Shown here one piece after another: positions 14,589-24,900 of a DNA stretch of 40,605 bases. This DNA comes from Pseudomonadota bacterium (lineage in GTDB: Bacteria > Myxococcota_A > Bradymonadia > UBA4248). The notes under the pieces are model-generated. The model worked only from the letters and a program-made list of their open reading frames with translations. It had not been told where the DNA came from and searched no databases. The first letter of the stretch is position 1; every line of letters begins with the position of its first letter. The stretch is from assembly GCA_017441205.1 (NCBI GenBank), contig JAFRYG010000071.1:1-40605 (forward strand). Direction: 5' to 3'. Made by a program: the position numbers and the translations under genes.

Positions 14589-17500
14589 CTAATTGACTGC
14601 AGTAGCGGGGCAGCTGACGGAGATCATATCACTGACGTTATCATCTTCACGGCATTCGATGATCATGCCGTCGGTATGAGAATCGTCCGGCGTATCGACG
14701 CTGTAGAAGATCTGAATCTGTTTGTAGGGATCAAATGTAACTTTGCCATCGAGGGATTTAAAGTTCCAGGTAAATGTGAGTGTGATTGGGGTGCCTGGAA
14801 TCGTCGATCCTTTGTGTTCGACCTGTCCAATGACGACATCATTGTTATTCTCATCCTTGGCGTAGAATGTCACGATGACATCATCCGAAGTACCGAGCCC
14901 GCCATTATTCAGGAAGCGAGCGATCAGGGTTGCCTGATCGGGACAATTGCCGATGCTGTAGGACAGAATCTTGGGCGTCAGGTTTGGAGCGGCTTCGATG
15001 GCAGCCGGCTGAACATTTTGTCTGAAGTTGTTGAGGTTCTTCTGCAGCCAGTTTGGCTGTTCATGCAAAGGCACTGTACCGTCTTCATTGATATTCGTGA
15101 CATGATAGTCGTGCTGATTCCAGATGCGGCGCGTACGGACCCATCGATTGAGGGTATCCTTGTAAACGCTGATGCCTACGGCCTTTGAATCGTTGGCATT
15201 TACGATGGAAGAGTACCGATTGGATGCATGAATGAGTTCTGATTTGCCGTCGTTATCCATATCGACGATGATGGGATATTCGTATGCGGTGCCGCTGGTA
15301 TGCGGATAAGCGATTGCAGCATCTTTGGAGCGACCAATGATGAAGGAGGCATCATTGAATCCATCGCCATCGGCATCCTGTGTACCGCCGGGGCCGTTGT
15401 AGACGTAGAGATTGATCTCATCGGCGTAGAGGATTTCTGCGACGCCATCGCCCTGGAAGTCGAAAACGCTCGAACCCGTGACGGCGCTTGACCAATCCTG
15501 TGTTCCGGAGTCTGCCCACAAAACCTTACCGCCAGTGGGCGTACCATCATTGCTGAAGACGACATAATAATAGCGCGAAGCGACACCGACATCCGGGATC
15601 GTATCACCATTGAAATCTGCGATAACGGGTGGACCGCCGGCTGCGTTGCAATGGCCTTCGGAGCCCGTTTTGCAGTTTGAAATGTAGTGCGGATTCTTTT
15701 TGTTTACGGGAATGGCCTGCGACCATGTATTTTTGACGCTCCAGACGCCATTCTTGTTATAGATCTTAAAGAATCTGAATGTATTACCGGCAACGGTTGC
15801 GATTTCAGGGATGAGTTCTCCGGTTTCTGATGCATCCGGGGAATCCTTGAGGAGATCGGCAACACTGACCTGTCCGGCCAACTCGCTCGTTTCGATGAGT
15901 TTATTGCAGCTGGCGTCGAAGATTGAGCCGCCTCCGATGATTTCCATTTTTCCGTCGCCATCGAGATCGGCTGCAGTATGGGAACCGAAACTGATCCTGC
16001 ACTCCTTGCCTTCGCTGTTCTTTTTCCATTCGAGCTTGCCATCCTTGACGATTGCGACACCCTGATTGGTGATGATATCGACGACGCCATCACTTTCGAG
16101 ATCGGCGAAGGAGGCAGCGACGCGGTGACTGACATTTCCGTTTGCGGAGCTGATAGTAAGTTTATATGGGGTTTCCCAGCGATAACCCGTTTTTTCGTTT
16201 GTATCCTTGACGAGTCTGAGGGCATGAAGTTCACTGGGTGTGCCTGCGATGATTTCGGGGTAGCCGTCGTTATCGATATCGGCGGCACCGAGATCTTCTT
16301 CACCGTGGTACAATTCTGCGGAAGCAGCCAGTTCGATGAGTTCGCCTTTGTCGTTGGTGGTGATGGCCCGGACAGAGGAGACGCCGCTGTAGCAGGCGAC
16401 ACCATTACCGGCGGAATTCTTGACGATGCTGCTCGTTCTGAAGGTAGCGAACACGATTTCGGGGATATCGTTTTCGTTGACTTTTCCATCGCCATTATCG
16501 TCTGTGAGATTGATGACGATTGGGGTGGCCATGACGTTGTACGAATCTACCGAATCGTACCAGTTGGACTTGCCGGCGGCAGAACCATTGGTGAGATCCT
16601 TTGGCCAGTTCCACATCAATTTGGGTTCAAACGGATAGGTTTCTGTACTTCGTTTGCAATCTTTGGGAACATCATCCTCGCTGATGCACATTCCTACGAC
16701 AGCTTCGCAGAAAGCGTCGAGGTCACAGTCTTTTGCACTATCGCATGGATCGTGGTCTTCTTTCTTTTGGCATTTTCCGTAGATACAGAATTCAGTCTCA
16801 TTATTGCAGCACAATTCATCATTGCAGCGAGTTTCTGCTTCACTGCACTTGACGAGACAAACCTTTTCGACATCATCGCAAATTGGGGTATTGCCTTCGC
16901 AGCAAAGACTTCCGCATCGCACGCCGCCGGAAGTCTTACAGCTTTCCATGCAGACGCCCTGCTGGCAGAAGTATCCCTCTTTGCACTCGGGGTCGCATGA
17001 GCCATCATCGCCGTCGACGCACTGACCATTTTGGCAGACTTTCGGACTTTCGCATTCCGGATCACATGTACCGTCATCGGCATCCATGCATTTGCGGTCG
17101 CGGCAGACTTTTCCTTCCGGGCATTCCGGATTGCACGAGCCATCATCGCCATCGACACACTTGCCATCTTTGCAAATTTTATCAGCGGGGCATGCCGGAT
17201 TGCAGGTTCCGTCGTCACCGTCGATGCACTTTCCATAAATGCACGTCTGATGCTCATTGCACTCAGGAACACAGCGTTCATTCTGCAGATCCACACAGGT
17301 ATCATTTACGCAGACCTGATGGAATGCGCAGGCGGGATCGCAGTTTCCGCTGTTAACACAAGTTCCGTTGATACATATCTGATCCGAGTCGCATGCAGGA
17401 TCGCAGGGTTTTCCGGCTATGCACTTACCATTGTGACAAACTTCACCCTCCGGGCATGTTTCATTGCAATCGTTTGTCTGACCACCGACGCATGTACCAT

Positions 17501-19484
17501 TAATGCAAACTTCATTATCCTTACAGAGAGGATCGCATGTCGTCGAGGGGACGCAAACACTGGCGCCGCTTTGGTCCTTGCCGAAACAGGCATAACCAGT
17601 CTGACAGGATATCTCACAATCACCTTCGGAAGACAGACACACGCCATTGATGCAAACGTATCCGGTGCGGCAGGATGGCAGACATTCATTCGTATTTGTA
17701 CACACACCATTGACGCAGACCTGAAGCATATTGCATGCAGGTTCACAGGTCTCTTCGCCATTGGTGAGGCATATTCCGTTAACGCAGACGCCTTTGCCAT
17801 CACAATCAGGGGAACATGAGTTGCCATGGATGCATTTATTCTGGACGCAGACCTGATTATCAGCGCAAGCCGGATCACATTTGCTGCCATCTCCGGAAAC
17901 ACAGACACCATTGATACAAACCGATCCCTTTTCACAATCTGGTTTACAAGTTGTATCGATAACACAGTTTCCGTTCAGGCACTGACTTTCTCCCAGACAG
18001 CCTGCAGTAGTTTCCAGACCGCAGGTTGATTCACCACCCGGCGTCACGCAATAGCCGTTGACGCAGAGGCTTCCGTCTTCGCATGCAGGATCGCATGTCG
18101 AGCCATCGACACATTTATCGACGATACACACCTTATTGTCGCCACAACCTTCGGCACAGTAGGAACCTTTCGAAATGCACTTGCCATTTACGCATACTTC
18201 ATTGTCGAAACATTCCGGATCACAGACATCCACCACACCGGGAACGCATGTGTCGTTGGCACAGACTGTACTTCCTTCGCACAGAGGTTTGCATGTTCCA
18301 TTGTTTACACACTTACCGTTAATGCAGATCTCGTTATCCTTGCAGGCGGGATTACAGCTGTCACTATCCGAATCGACGCATGTTCCATTCATACACAGAC
18401 CTGAAGCACAGGACTGGTTACAGGTACTTCCTACGCATTGTCCATTCAGGCAAATCTGATCCTCAGCGCAAGCCGGATCGCAATTGTCCGAGCCTTTTAC
18501 ACATACGCCGCTGACGCAGAGTTCATCGGAACGGCATGGATAACTGCATACGCTGCCGGGAACACAGACACCGTTGACGCAGACATGATTGCTGTCGCAT
18601 TCGGGATTGCACTGTGAATCACCGGTTTTTACGCATTCACCATTGATACATACCAAATCATCGCTGCAAACGGGACTGCACGTGGTACCATGGACGCAGA
18701 CACCCTGGATACAGATGGCGTGATCGCCGCATGCCGGATCGCATTTGCTGTCATCGCCCTTGACGCAGACACCATAGATGCAGACTTCACCTGTACCGCA
18801 ATCCGGCACACACGTTGAACCATGGACGCATTTGCCGCCGATACAAACTTCATTTTCTGAACATTGGGGATCGCAGCTGCTGTCATCACCTTTGACACAT
18901 ACTCCATTGATGCAGATTTCTCCGGTGCTGCAGGCGGGATTGCATGTATTGCCATCTACACAGAATTGAGCGATCTGCACCTGATTCTTGTCGCATTCCG
19001 GTTTTGGTACACATTCACCGTCATTCGTGCAGATTTCACCGCTCTTACATTTGGCGCAGGGATCGAGGGGCTGGCATACCCCGTCTACGCATTCATGATC
19101 ACTGTCACATTCCGGATCGCAGATTTTAGTGGTGTTTCCTCCAGTACAGATTTTATTGACGCAAACCTGATCCGGATTACACGGCGGATTGCATTCGCTT
19201 CCATCATTTCGAACGCAATTGCCGTCTACACAGACTTCATCATCGTCACAGGAAGGATCGCATGGTTTTTTATCCACACAAGTATTATTGACCAAAACCT
19301 GATTTTCATTACAATTAACGCGTGTTTGACATTCATGATTAATACAGACTTCATTGCTGAGACATGCCGGATTGCAATCTCCATCGGCATCGTTGGTGTG
19401 CCTGATCATAGTTCCTGAAGGAGTGTCTTCACATCCGAGCAGACATACGCCTATACACGCAGCAAAAAATGCAGTTCTCTTCAT
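14589..19484 (-). CDS. Giant cysteine-repeat lipoprotein with FG-GAP and CARDB-like domains
   Basis: A 1631-residue lipoprotein with lipobox LLGC (Cys18). From about residue 37 to 890 there are roughly 37 modules of about 20-23 residues with the pattern C.P.C....VC.NG.CV, plausibly each closed by two disulfides to form a long rod. A region with irregular cysteines follows. Then, from about 960 to 1480, come FG-GAP/VCBS-like repeats with calcium-loop motifs (DDNGDGKVNENDIPEI, DIDNDGYPEI, DLDGDGKMEI, DFNGDTIPDV, DMDNDGKSEL), giving an integrin-like beta-propeller. The last 130 residues resemble a CARDB adhesion domain (LSYSIGNC ... FLNNGG). It is probably a surface adhesin. Translation starts at 19484 with GAGGT before ATG. 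Enzymatic motifs are not seen. Confidence 0.85.
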   Translation of the reverse strand: MKRTAFFAACIGVCLLGCEDTPSGTMIRHTNDADGDCNPACLSNEVCINHECQTRVNCNENQVLVNNTCVDKKPCDPSCDDDEVCVDGNCVRNDGSECNPPCNPDQVCVNKICTGGNTTKICDPECDSDHECVDGVCQPLDPCAKCKSGEICTNDGECVPKPECDKNQVQIAQFCVDGNTCNPACSTGEICINGVCVKGDDSSCDPQCSENEVCIGGKCVHGSTCVPDCGTGEVCIYGVCVKGDDSKCDPACGDHAICIQGVCVHGTTCSPVCSDDLVCINGECVKTGDSQCNPECDSNHVCVNGVCVPGSVCSYPCRSDELCVSGVCVKGSDNCDPACAEDQICLNGQCVGSTCNQSCASGLCMNGTCVDSDSDSCNPACKDNEICINGKCVNNGTCKPLCEGSTVCANDTCVPGVVDVCDPECFDNEVCVNGKCISKGSYCAEGCGDNKVCIVDKCVDGSTCDPACEDGSLCVNGYCVTPGGESTCGLETTAGCLGESQCLNGNCVIDTTCKPDCEKGSVCINGVCVSGDGSKCDPACADNQVCVQNKCIHGNSCSPDCDGKGVCVNGICLTNGEETCEPACNMLQVCVNGVCTNTNECLPSCRTGYVCINGVCLSSEGDCEISCQTGYACFGKDQSGASVCVPSTTCDPLCKDNEVCINGTCVGGQTNDCNETCPEGEVCHNGKCIAGKPCDPACDSDQICINGTCVNSGNCDPACAFHQVCVNDTCVDLQNERCVPECNEHQTCIYGKCIDGDDGTCNPACPADKICKDGKCVDGDDGSCNPECPEGKVCRDRKCMDADDGTCDPECESPKVCQNGQCVDGDDGSCDPECKEGYFCQQGVCMESCKTSGGVRCGSLCCEGNTPICDDVEKVCLVKCSEAETRCNDELCCNNETEFCIYGKCQKKEDHDPCDSAKDCDLDAFCEAVVGMCISEDDVPKDCKRSTETYPFEPKLMWNWPKDLTNGSAAGKSNWYDSVDSYNVMATPIVINLTDDNGDGKVNENDIPEIVFATFRTSSIVKNSAGNGVACYSGVSSVRAITTNDKGELIELAASAELYHGEEDLGAADIDNDGYPEIIAGTPSELHALRLVKDTNEKTGYRWETPYKLTISSANGNVSHRVAASFADLESDGVVDIITNQGVAIVKDGKLEWKKNSEGKECRISFGSHTAADLDGDGKMEIIGGGSIFDASCNKLIETSELAGQVSVADLLKDSPDASETGELIPEIATVAGNTFRFFKIYNKNGVWSVKNTWSQAIPVNKKNPHYISNCKTGSEGHCNAAGGPPVIADFNGDTIPDVGVASRYYYVVFSNDGTPTGGKVLWADSGTQDWSSAVTGSSVFDFQGDGVAEILYADEINLYVYNGPGGTQDADGDGFNDASFIIGRSKDAAIAYPHTSGTAYEYPIIVDMDNDGKSELIHASNRYSSIVNANDSKAVGISVYKDTLNRWVRTRRIWNQHDYHVTNINEDGTVPLHEQPNWLQKNLNNFRQNVQPAAIEAAPNLTPKILSYSIGNCPDQATLIARFLNNGGLGTSDDVIVTFYAKDENNNDVVIGQVEHKGSTIPGTPITLTFTWNFKSLDGKVTFDPYKQIQIFYSVDTPDDSHTDGMIIECREDDNVSDMISVSCPATAVN

Positions 19485-19670
19485 AGCACCTCATAAAGAA
19501 CAATATGTAAACTAAAATAGCGAACAGCCGATGCCGGAGTGCCATCAGCTCAATGGATTGTTATAGCGGATCATGTAGGTATTTCAACCATACTCATTCG
19601 CCAAATATCAAAAAAAACAGCAAAACCAGTTATATAGAGCTGATATTTTTTGCGAATATATACATCACAG

Positions 19671-19709
19671 ACATGTACAGCGTTATCAGACAGGATAACC
19701 TGCACATGT
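19671..19709 (-). other. Long imperfect inverted repeat after the Ala-Pro lipoprotein gene
   Basis: Two arms of 16-17 bases beginning and ending with ACATGT, including GTTATC against GATAAC, pair with one mismatch and one unpaired C around AGACAG. It lies about 45 bases past the stop of the minus-strand lipoprotein gene and has no T-run, so it is not a typical terminator. The unpaired C recalls the hairpin arrays, but the TAT/ATA core is absent. Nothing else is seen in 19485-19753. Confidence 0.45.
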
Positions 19710-19753
19710 CGGATTCAGACAATTATTGCCTGATTGGTACAGAACGGTGTCTG

Positions 19754-20479
19754 TTATTTGGCGGCAGGTGCATCGGCGGCAGGAGCGGGTGCATCGGCGG
19801 CAGGAGCGGGTGCATCGGCGGCAGGAGCGGGTGCATCGGCGGCAGGAGCGTCGGGAGCATCAGCTTCTGGCATATCGGGAGCGGCGGGGGCTGCCTGCAT
19901 GATGACACCCAAGAATGCCAGAGAGAATCCCTGAACCTTTTCATTGCTTTCGCATTTGGAGGCAGCTTTGGAAAATGCGGAGTCATCGCCGGAAATTTTC
20001 TCCATTGCGGCCATCTCTTCCTTGACGGAATCAGCTTCGGGGGTACCCTCTTTGAGGTTTGCAAGAACTTTCATCGCGGCGATGAAGGTATCTTTGTTAT
20101 TGTTGAGATGATCCAACAGTTTTGTTCCCATCTCATCGCAGTTTTCACCGGATTCTTCGGCAATTTTGTTCATGCCTTCAAAGAAAGTGACTGTATTTTT
20201 GGCTGCGGTTTTGAGATCGGGAGCGGCAGTATCAGCGGCGGGTGCAGCAGCATCAGCAGCGGGTGCGGCAGCATCAGCAGCGGGTGCGGCAGCATCAGCA
20301 GCGGGCGCGGCAGCATCAGCAGCGGGTGCGGCAGCATCAGCAGCGGGCGCGGCAGCATCAGCAGCGGGCGCTTCTGCAGCGGGTTTCTCTGCGGGAGCTG
20401 CTTCTTCTTTTTTGCAGCCGGAAAAAGCCAGCAGAACGACGAGTGCACAAAGAATAGACACAAGAATTTTTTTGTTCAT
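19754..20479 (-). CDS. Ala/Pro-repeat lipoprotein, unknown function
   Basis: A 241-residue lipoprotein. The start at ATG 20479 gives a clean signal (MNKKILVSIL, hydrophobic core) and lipobox AFSGC (Cys22); a longer frame upstream adds only an implausible extension. After the cysteine comes a low-complexity stretch of AAPAAD repeats (about 30-90). A helical core follows (KNTVTFFEGMNKIAEE to VKEEMAAMEK, with two cysteines at NCDEM and SKCES), and then a second APAADAP repeat to the C-terminus. The two repeat blocks are built from similar 18-base units. The flexible arms flanking a small helical bundle suggest a protein spanning the envelope. No family is recognised. Confidence 0.7.
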   Translation of the reverse strand: MNKKILVSILCALVVLLAFSGCKKEEAAPAEKPAAEAPAADAAAPAADAAAPAADAAAPAADAAAPAADAAAPAADAAAPAADTAAPDLKTAAKNTVTFFEGMNKIAEESGENCDEMGTKLLDHLNNNKDTFIAAMKVLANLKEGTPEADSVKEEMAAMEKISGDDSAFSKAASKCESNEKVQGFSLAFLGVIMQAAPAAPDMPEADAPDAPAADAPAPAADAPAPAADAPAPAADAPAAK

Positions 20480-20690
20480 AAATTTACTCAACTCGTGGAT
20501 TGAAAAAGCAACTACTGTAAAAAACACAGGAATCCTCTTTCAAATGCGTAAAAACTCATGGCATTGACATTTATGTCATACCCATGGAGTATGCTTTTAC
20601 CACATGTTGTACTCCAACATCAATGATGTCTTGTGTATCTGTGAGCAAAATAAGTACAAAAAGTGCTTTTCTGATTCTGGCCCGTACTGT

Positions 20691-21698
20691 CTACAGCAAA
20701 AATCTCATGCTCCACGGACCCGCCTGTCCATATCTGAGGTGTTGATCTTCTGCATGAAACTGAAGTGCCGGCACGACGAACTGAAGCTCAGGGCCTGCTT
20801 CGATTTCAAAATGATCCGTTGCCGGATAAAGATCGCCATCGAGTGTAAAGGCTTCGGGTTTGGCCAAATCCAGCACGACATGGTGTGCCAGTTGTCGTTC
20901 GACGCCTTCGAGCGGCTGCGTACTGCCCCGCAGAATGGCAGGAAACTGCTTTGCGATGCTGAGAGGAGCCACATCGGACCAGACGAGTTCAAATGCACCC
21001 GGTTCCCAGCCGCTTCGGGGAAACAGCACGAAGTGGAGAGGAAGGCGTTCGACAAATGAGCAGAACAGCGTGTGGACGGAGGTCGTTTCTGTATTCTCCT
21101 TTCCGTCTATCGTGAGATGGGCTCCGGTTGCAGCCAGCATTTCCCTGCACAAATCTCCGCCGATGGCGGCACTTGCCACCACCTTCGACAATAATTTTGC
21201 AGCACCCTTCGGATTGGTTTCGCCGATTCTGTAATATTCTTCCATAAATCTGGCTGCCACACCAATACCGAACATGAATGACAGATGTCCGTTCACGCGC
21301 AGGAGATTGCGCCTGATACACCGCATGGGCACGTTGTGGCGATAGCGAACGACGGCGAGCATCAGGTTGGCAAGTCCGGAACCATCAATGCCAAAGGAAC
21401 GCGGGACCATATTCTGGGTTCCAGTCGGCAGAAGGAGAATGGGAGGAATCGGATGCGTTCCGTACACATCCAGAAGGATCTCCATCATTCGATGGGAAGT
21501 ACCGTCTCCACCGCTGATGGCAATCAGGTCAATGCCAATGCGTCGAAATGTTTCGACAGCCTTGTAGGCATCGGTAATGGTTCCTGTCGAAGAAACGCCG
21601 CCGTCGCTTCCAATTACATAGGCAAGTTCATCCTTCAGTTCGGGATGGAGCTTATTGAGCCTCGCATTACGATTGCTGATAACACCAATTCCTGGCAT
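20691..21698 (-). CDS. Diacylglycerol-kinase-like lipid kinase
   Basis: A 335-residue cytoplasmic or membrane-associated enzyme of the diacylglycerol kinase catalytic superfamily (YegS/DgkB type). The ATP-binding signature SGGDGT is at 62-67 and is followed by ILLLPTGTQN, the second conserved loop. The N-terminus starts with the usual beta strand ending in NRNAR (normally NP.SG), and the C-terminal half has the beta-sandwich ending near FTLDGDLYP, as in other lipid kinases. It would phosphorylate diacylglycerol or a related lipid using ATP. AAGGA eight bases before ATG supports the start. It is a single gene with no clear partner; the neighbour upstream on the same strand (metallophosphoesterase) is separated by about 290 bases. 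Confidence 0.85.
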   Translation of the reverse strand: MPGIGVISNRNARLNKLHPELKDELAYVIGSDGGVSSTGTITDAYKAVETFRRIGIDLIAISGGDGTSHRMMEILLDVYGTHPIPPILLLPTGTQNMVPRSFGIDGSGLANLMLAVVRYRHNVPMRCIRRNLLRVNGHLSFMFGIGVAARFMEEYYRIGETNPKGAAKLLSKVVASAAIGGDLCREMLAATGAHLTIDGKENTETTSVHTLFCSFVERLPLHFVLFPRSGWEPGAFELVWSDVAPLSIAKQFPAILRGSTQPLEGVERQLAHHVVLDLAKPEAFTLDGDLYPATDHFEIEAGPELQFVVPALQFHAEDQHLRYGQAGPWSMRFLL

Positions 21699-21898
21699 GG
21701 GATATATCCTTAGAGTATGCTCGTTTTTATTGAAAACACCAAAGCTCAGTGCATAAACATCAAGCTCATATTACTTGATACTGCTATTTTGTCATTAAAA
21801 TGTCATTCATTCTTGCGATTTGCTTCTTATTTTTGCAAGAAATCCCTTTGTTTTCCTATATTTTCTGTCGTGCATTTGTTTTTTTTACACAAAAAAAA

Positions 21899-21966
21899 GC
21901 CGCCCCGTATGCCCGCAGGGCATAGGGACGGCCAGAGCAGCCGTAGTGCCGCCTCAGTGCGGCACT
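21899..21966 (-). repeat. Two intergenic hairpins near the metallophosphoesterase gene end
   Basis: 21899-21932: GCCGCCCC-G-TAT-GCCC against GGGC-ATA-GGGACGGC, one outer mismatch, family architecture in minus orientation. 21945-21966: AGTGCCGC pairs exactly with GCGGCACT, a plain stem 23 bases past the minus-strand stop. An A-run precedes 21899, so on the minus strand the pair is followed by a T-rich run (TTTTTTTTG) and may also end transcription. Confidence 0.65.
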
Positions 21967-21988
21967 AGGCGCTCTCCCCAAAACACTG

Positions 21989-24900
21989 TTATATTTTGTT
22001 GAATCCGCGGCCGTAGATTTCGGAAGCCTTGCCTTTGTCCAGTTTTTCTGACCAGACAAATACGTGCCGTCCGGAATCCGCACAGGAGACATTGGGGATC
22101 TTGTCGATATTGTTGGCGGAATTCTGGGTATAGCCAATCGCCGTCACATTTCCGACCGAACCAACAGTATATTTTCCGTCCTTGAGCGTAATCGTCTTGC
22201 GCTGAACGTCGGGACTGCTGAAGTCCTTCTTATCCTTTGTCCTTGTGCTTGTACCAAACCATCCGACGACAGCATTGTCCTTGTTGTCAACGCAAATCGT
22301 TGGGGATTTTTGTGTCGTTTTGGCAGCATGGATAACCTGGTCTGCGAAGATCTGCTTGTTGTCCTTGCTGTAACCGCGCACTTTGATGGCATATACGCTC
22401 TTATCGGCGGAGTTGTCTTCATACGCAATGAAGTACGTGCCCTTGGCGTTCATGCCGATCGAAGGTTTGAGCTGCTGGCGCGCACCGACGGTATTCACTG
22501 TAAAAGCATTGCCTTTTGCAGTTCCGTTCGCATTGAAGGCTCTGGCGTGGATTTGATATCCGTTGTTATCGTCGCCGTCGTCGGCCCAGGTCACGACGAA
22601 GGATCCATCAGAAGCCATGGCCACATCCGGACTCTTGCGCGTTCCCTTGGGATCGCCCGAAACGTTGAATTGTTTGAAGCTCTCGGTGCCATCGGCCTTA
22701 AAGCCGCGGACAAAGACCTGGGGTTTGCCTGAAGTCTGGGATTCATCCTCCCAGACCACGACAAATCTGCCATCGGGTGCCATGGCGATTTCGGGATGAT
22801 CCTGATGGCCTTTCGAATCCGTATTGACCGTCGCGAGCTTGATCCGCTCTTTGCCGGCATCATCAAATCCTCTCATGTGGATCTGGCCAACGCCGTTGCC
22901 GTCCTGATCGTCCGTCCAGACGACGACAAAGTTGCCGTTCTTATCCATGGCGACATCGGGTGAAAGCTGGTTGCCCTTGGTCGTCGTATTGATCGTGAAC
23001 TGTTTGCCCTTGCCACAGCCACCGCTGTAGAACTGGCGAGCGACGATGTCGTAATTGACATTTCCCTTGGAATCCTTGCCATCCTCGTCGCTGGAATTGT
23101 CTTTCCAGACTGCGACAAATGAACCGATATCCGGATTCATTGCGACGGCGGGTTCTGTCTGATCGCCCTTGATCGTGGCGTTGATTTCGCGCGCAGCGAA
23201 GCTGTAATCGCTGATCTTGTATTCGCCGGTCAATGGCCGCGACAAATCCAGACTGAATTTGAAGTGATGGTTGTTATGGAATTTGTCGAACGTCGTAAGC
23301 TGAGAATCGGTCGGGAATTTCGTATAGAAATTGGAGCTCTTGGAATATTCAGAGCAGTAAAATTCTTTGGTGTCATCGTAGAATTTTGCTTTTCCGAGCG
23401 ATGAGAATGCGCGCCCCAGGCCGTTATCCTTGATCTTTTTGGGATCGATCGTGATCATGCGCAGCCATCCATTGCCTGCATCCACGGAATGTTCGCAGGA
23501 ATCGGATTTTTTCCCGCCGCTGACTTCCTTCTTTTCACTCTGGTAATCGACGAGCATTTCATAAAACGTATTGCCCGTATTGCCCGTGTTGGAATGGAAT
23601 TCCGCACCGCTGACGTGGCCGCTTGCGACGAGGATAATGTTGTTGTGGCGTTTGACGAGTTCGCTGGCGAGTGCCGCACCGCTCACGCCGTTGGCGGCAA
23701 AGGGAAGATAGGGGCCGCCGGAATAATTCTTTTTGTTGTTTGCGCCGTTGCGGCTCAGATAATTGTGGGTCGTCAGAATGACGAAATGATCCTTGTGTTT
23801 TTTGATCTCATCTTCGGCCCAGCAAACGACATCCTTTCGTGCCGCAAATTCCAGTGAAATCATCATGAATTTGAGCTCGCCGATCTTGAACGTCGCATAC
23901 GAGTTCGTTCCATAGTGATACCCATGGAACCAGCTCTTTCCCTCAAAACGCTTATCTGTAAAATATTTGGTAAATCCAGTACGGCTTCGCGAATACACGC
24001 CGTCATAGATGTCACCGTATTTCTTTGTTTTTTCGTCATAATAATCACGATAGTCGTGGTTTCCGTTTGCGACCAGATAGGGAATCTTGGCCTTGTCGAG
24101 TACGGCATGCGCGGCGTCCGCAACTTTCCACTCGCTGTCGAGATTGAAGTTCGTGATATCGCCCAGATGCATGACGAATTTGATGTTGTATTTGTCCTTG
24201 TTGTCGCGGATCCATTCCGTCTGATCCAAATATCGGTTGCTCTTGGGATCCCGGGCTTTCGAAACGGGTGATGAACGCGTGTAGTTCTGCGTATCGGGCA
24301 AAAAGACGATCGAAAACGGCTTGCACGTTTCACCATTCGGATCCCCGCATGCAAAACCGCATTTCTTGGTCGATGCCAGGCAAGTCTGTCCTTCTGAGCA
24401 GGCAGTGGATTTCCATGCCGGACAGCCATCGACGATGGAGCAGGTTTCAACGGATGCGCCATTGCATCGGGTTTCACCGTCTTTGCAGGTTTCCTTGCAG
24501 ACACAGGTTTTGCCGGCCTGATCGCAGGTCTTGTTTTTGGCACAGGCCGTCGGCTTGGACCATTCCAGGCATTCATCGTCATCGAAGTTGCCGCAGGTAT
24601 ACGTGCCCTGTGCATCGCATTTGACGGCGTCTTTGGTACAGGCATCCTTACAGGTATCCGTGCATTCAAAGCTGTCCGGATCGCATCTCTTCCCGCCATC
24701 GCATGCGGTTTCTGTCCAGACCGCACATCCGCTGCCGCCGACGGAACACGTCGCAACGCCTTTATCCGTGCATTTTTTCGGCGTTTCCTCGCACGATTTC
24801 TGACAGGCATCACAGCTCTTTGTTTCGGTGTTGCAAATCTCATCCTCGCCGCATGCTGCAACCATGTTCCACTCTGCACAACCTGCGGAATCCGACGTAC

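Noticed and set aside
15978..17000. Open plus-strand frames opposite the giant cysteine-repeat lipoprotein
   Set aside because: They arise from the biased codon use of the real gene, have no ribosome binding site, and their translations show no domain.
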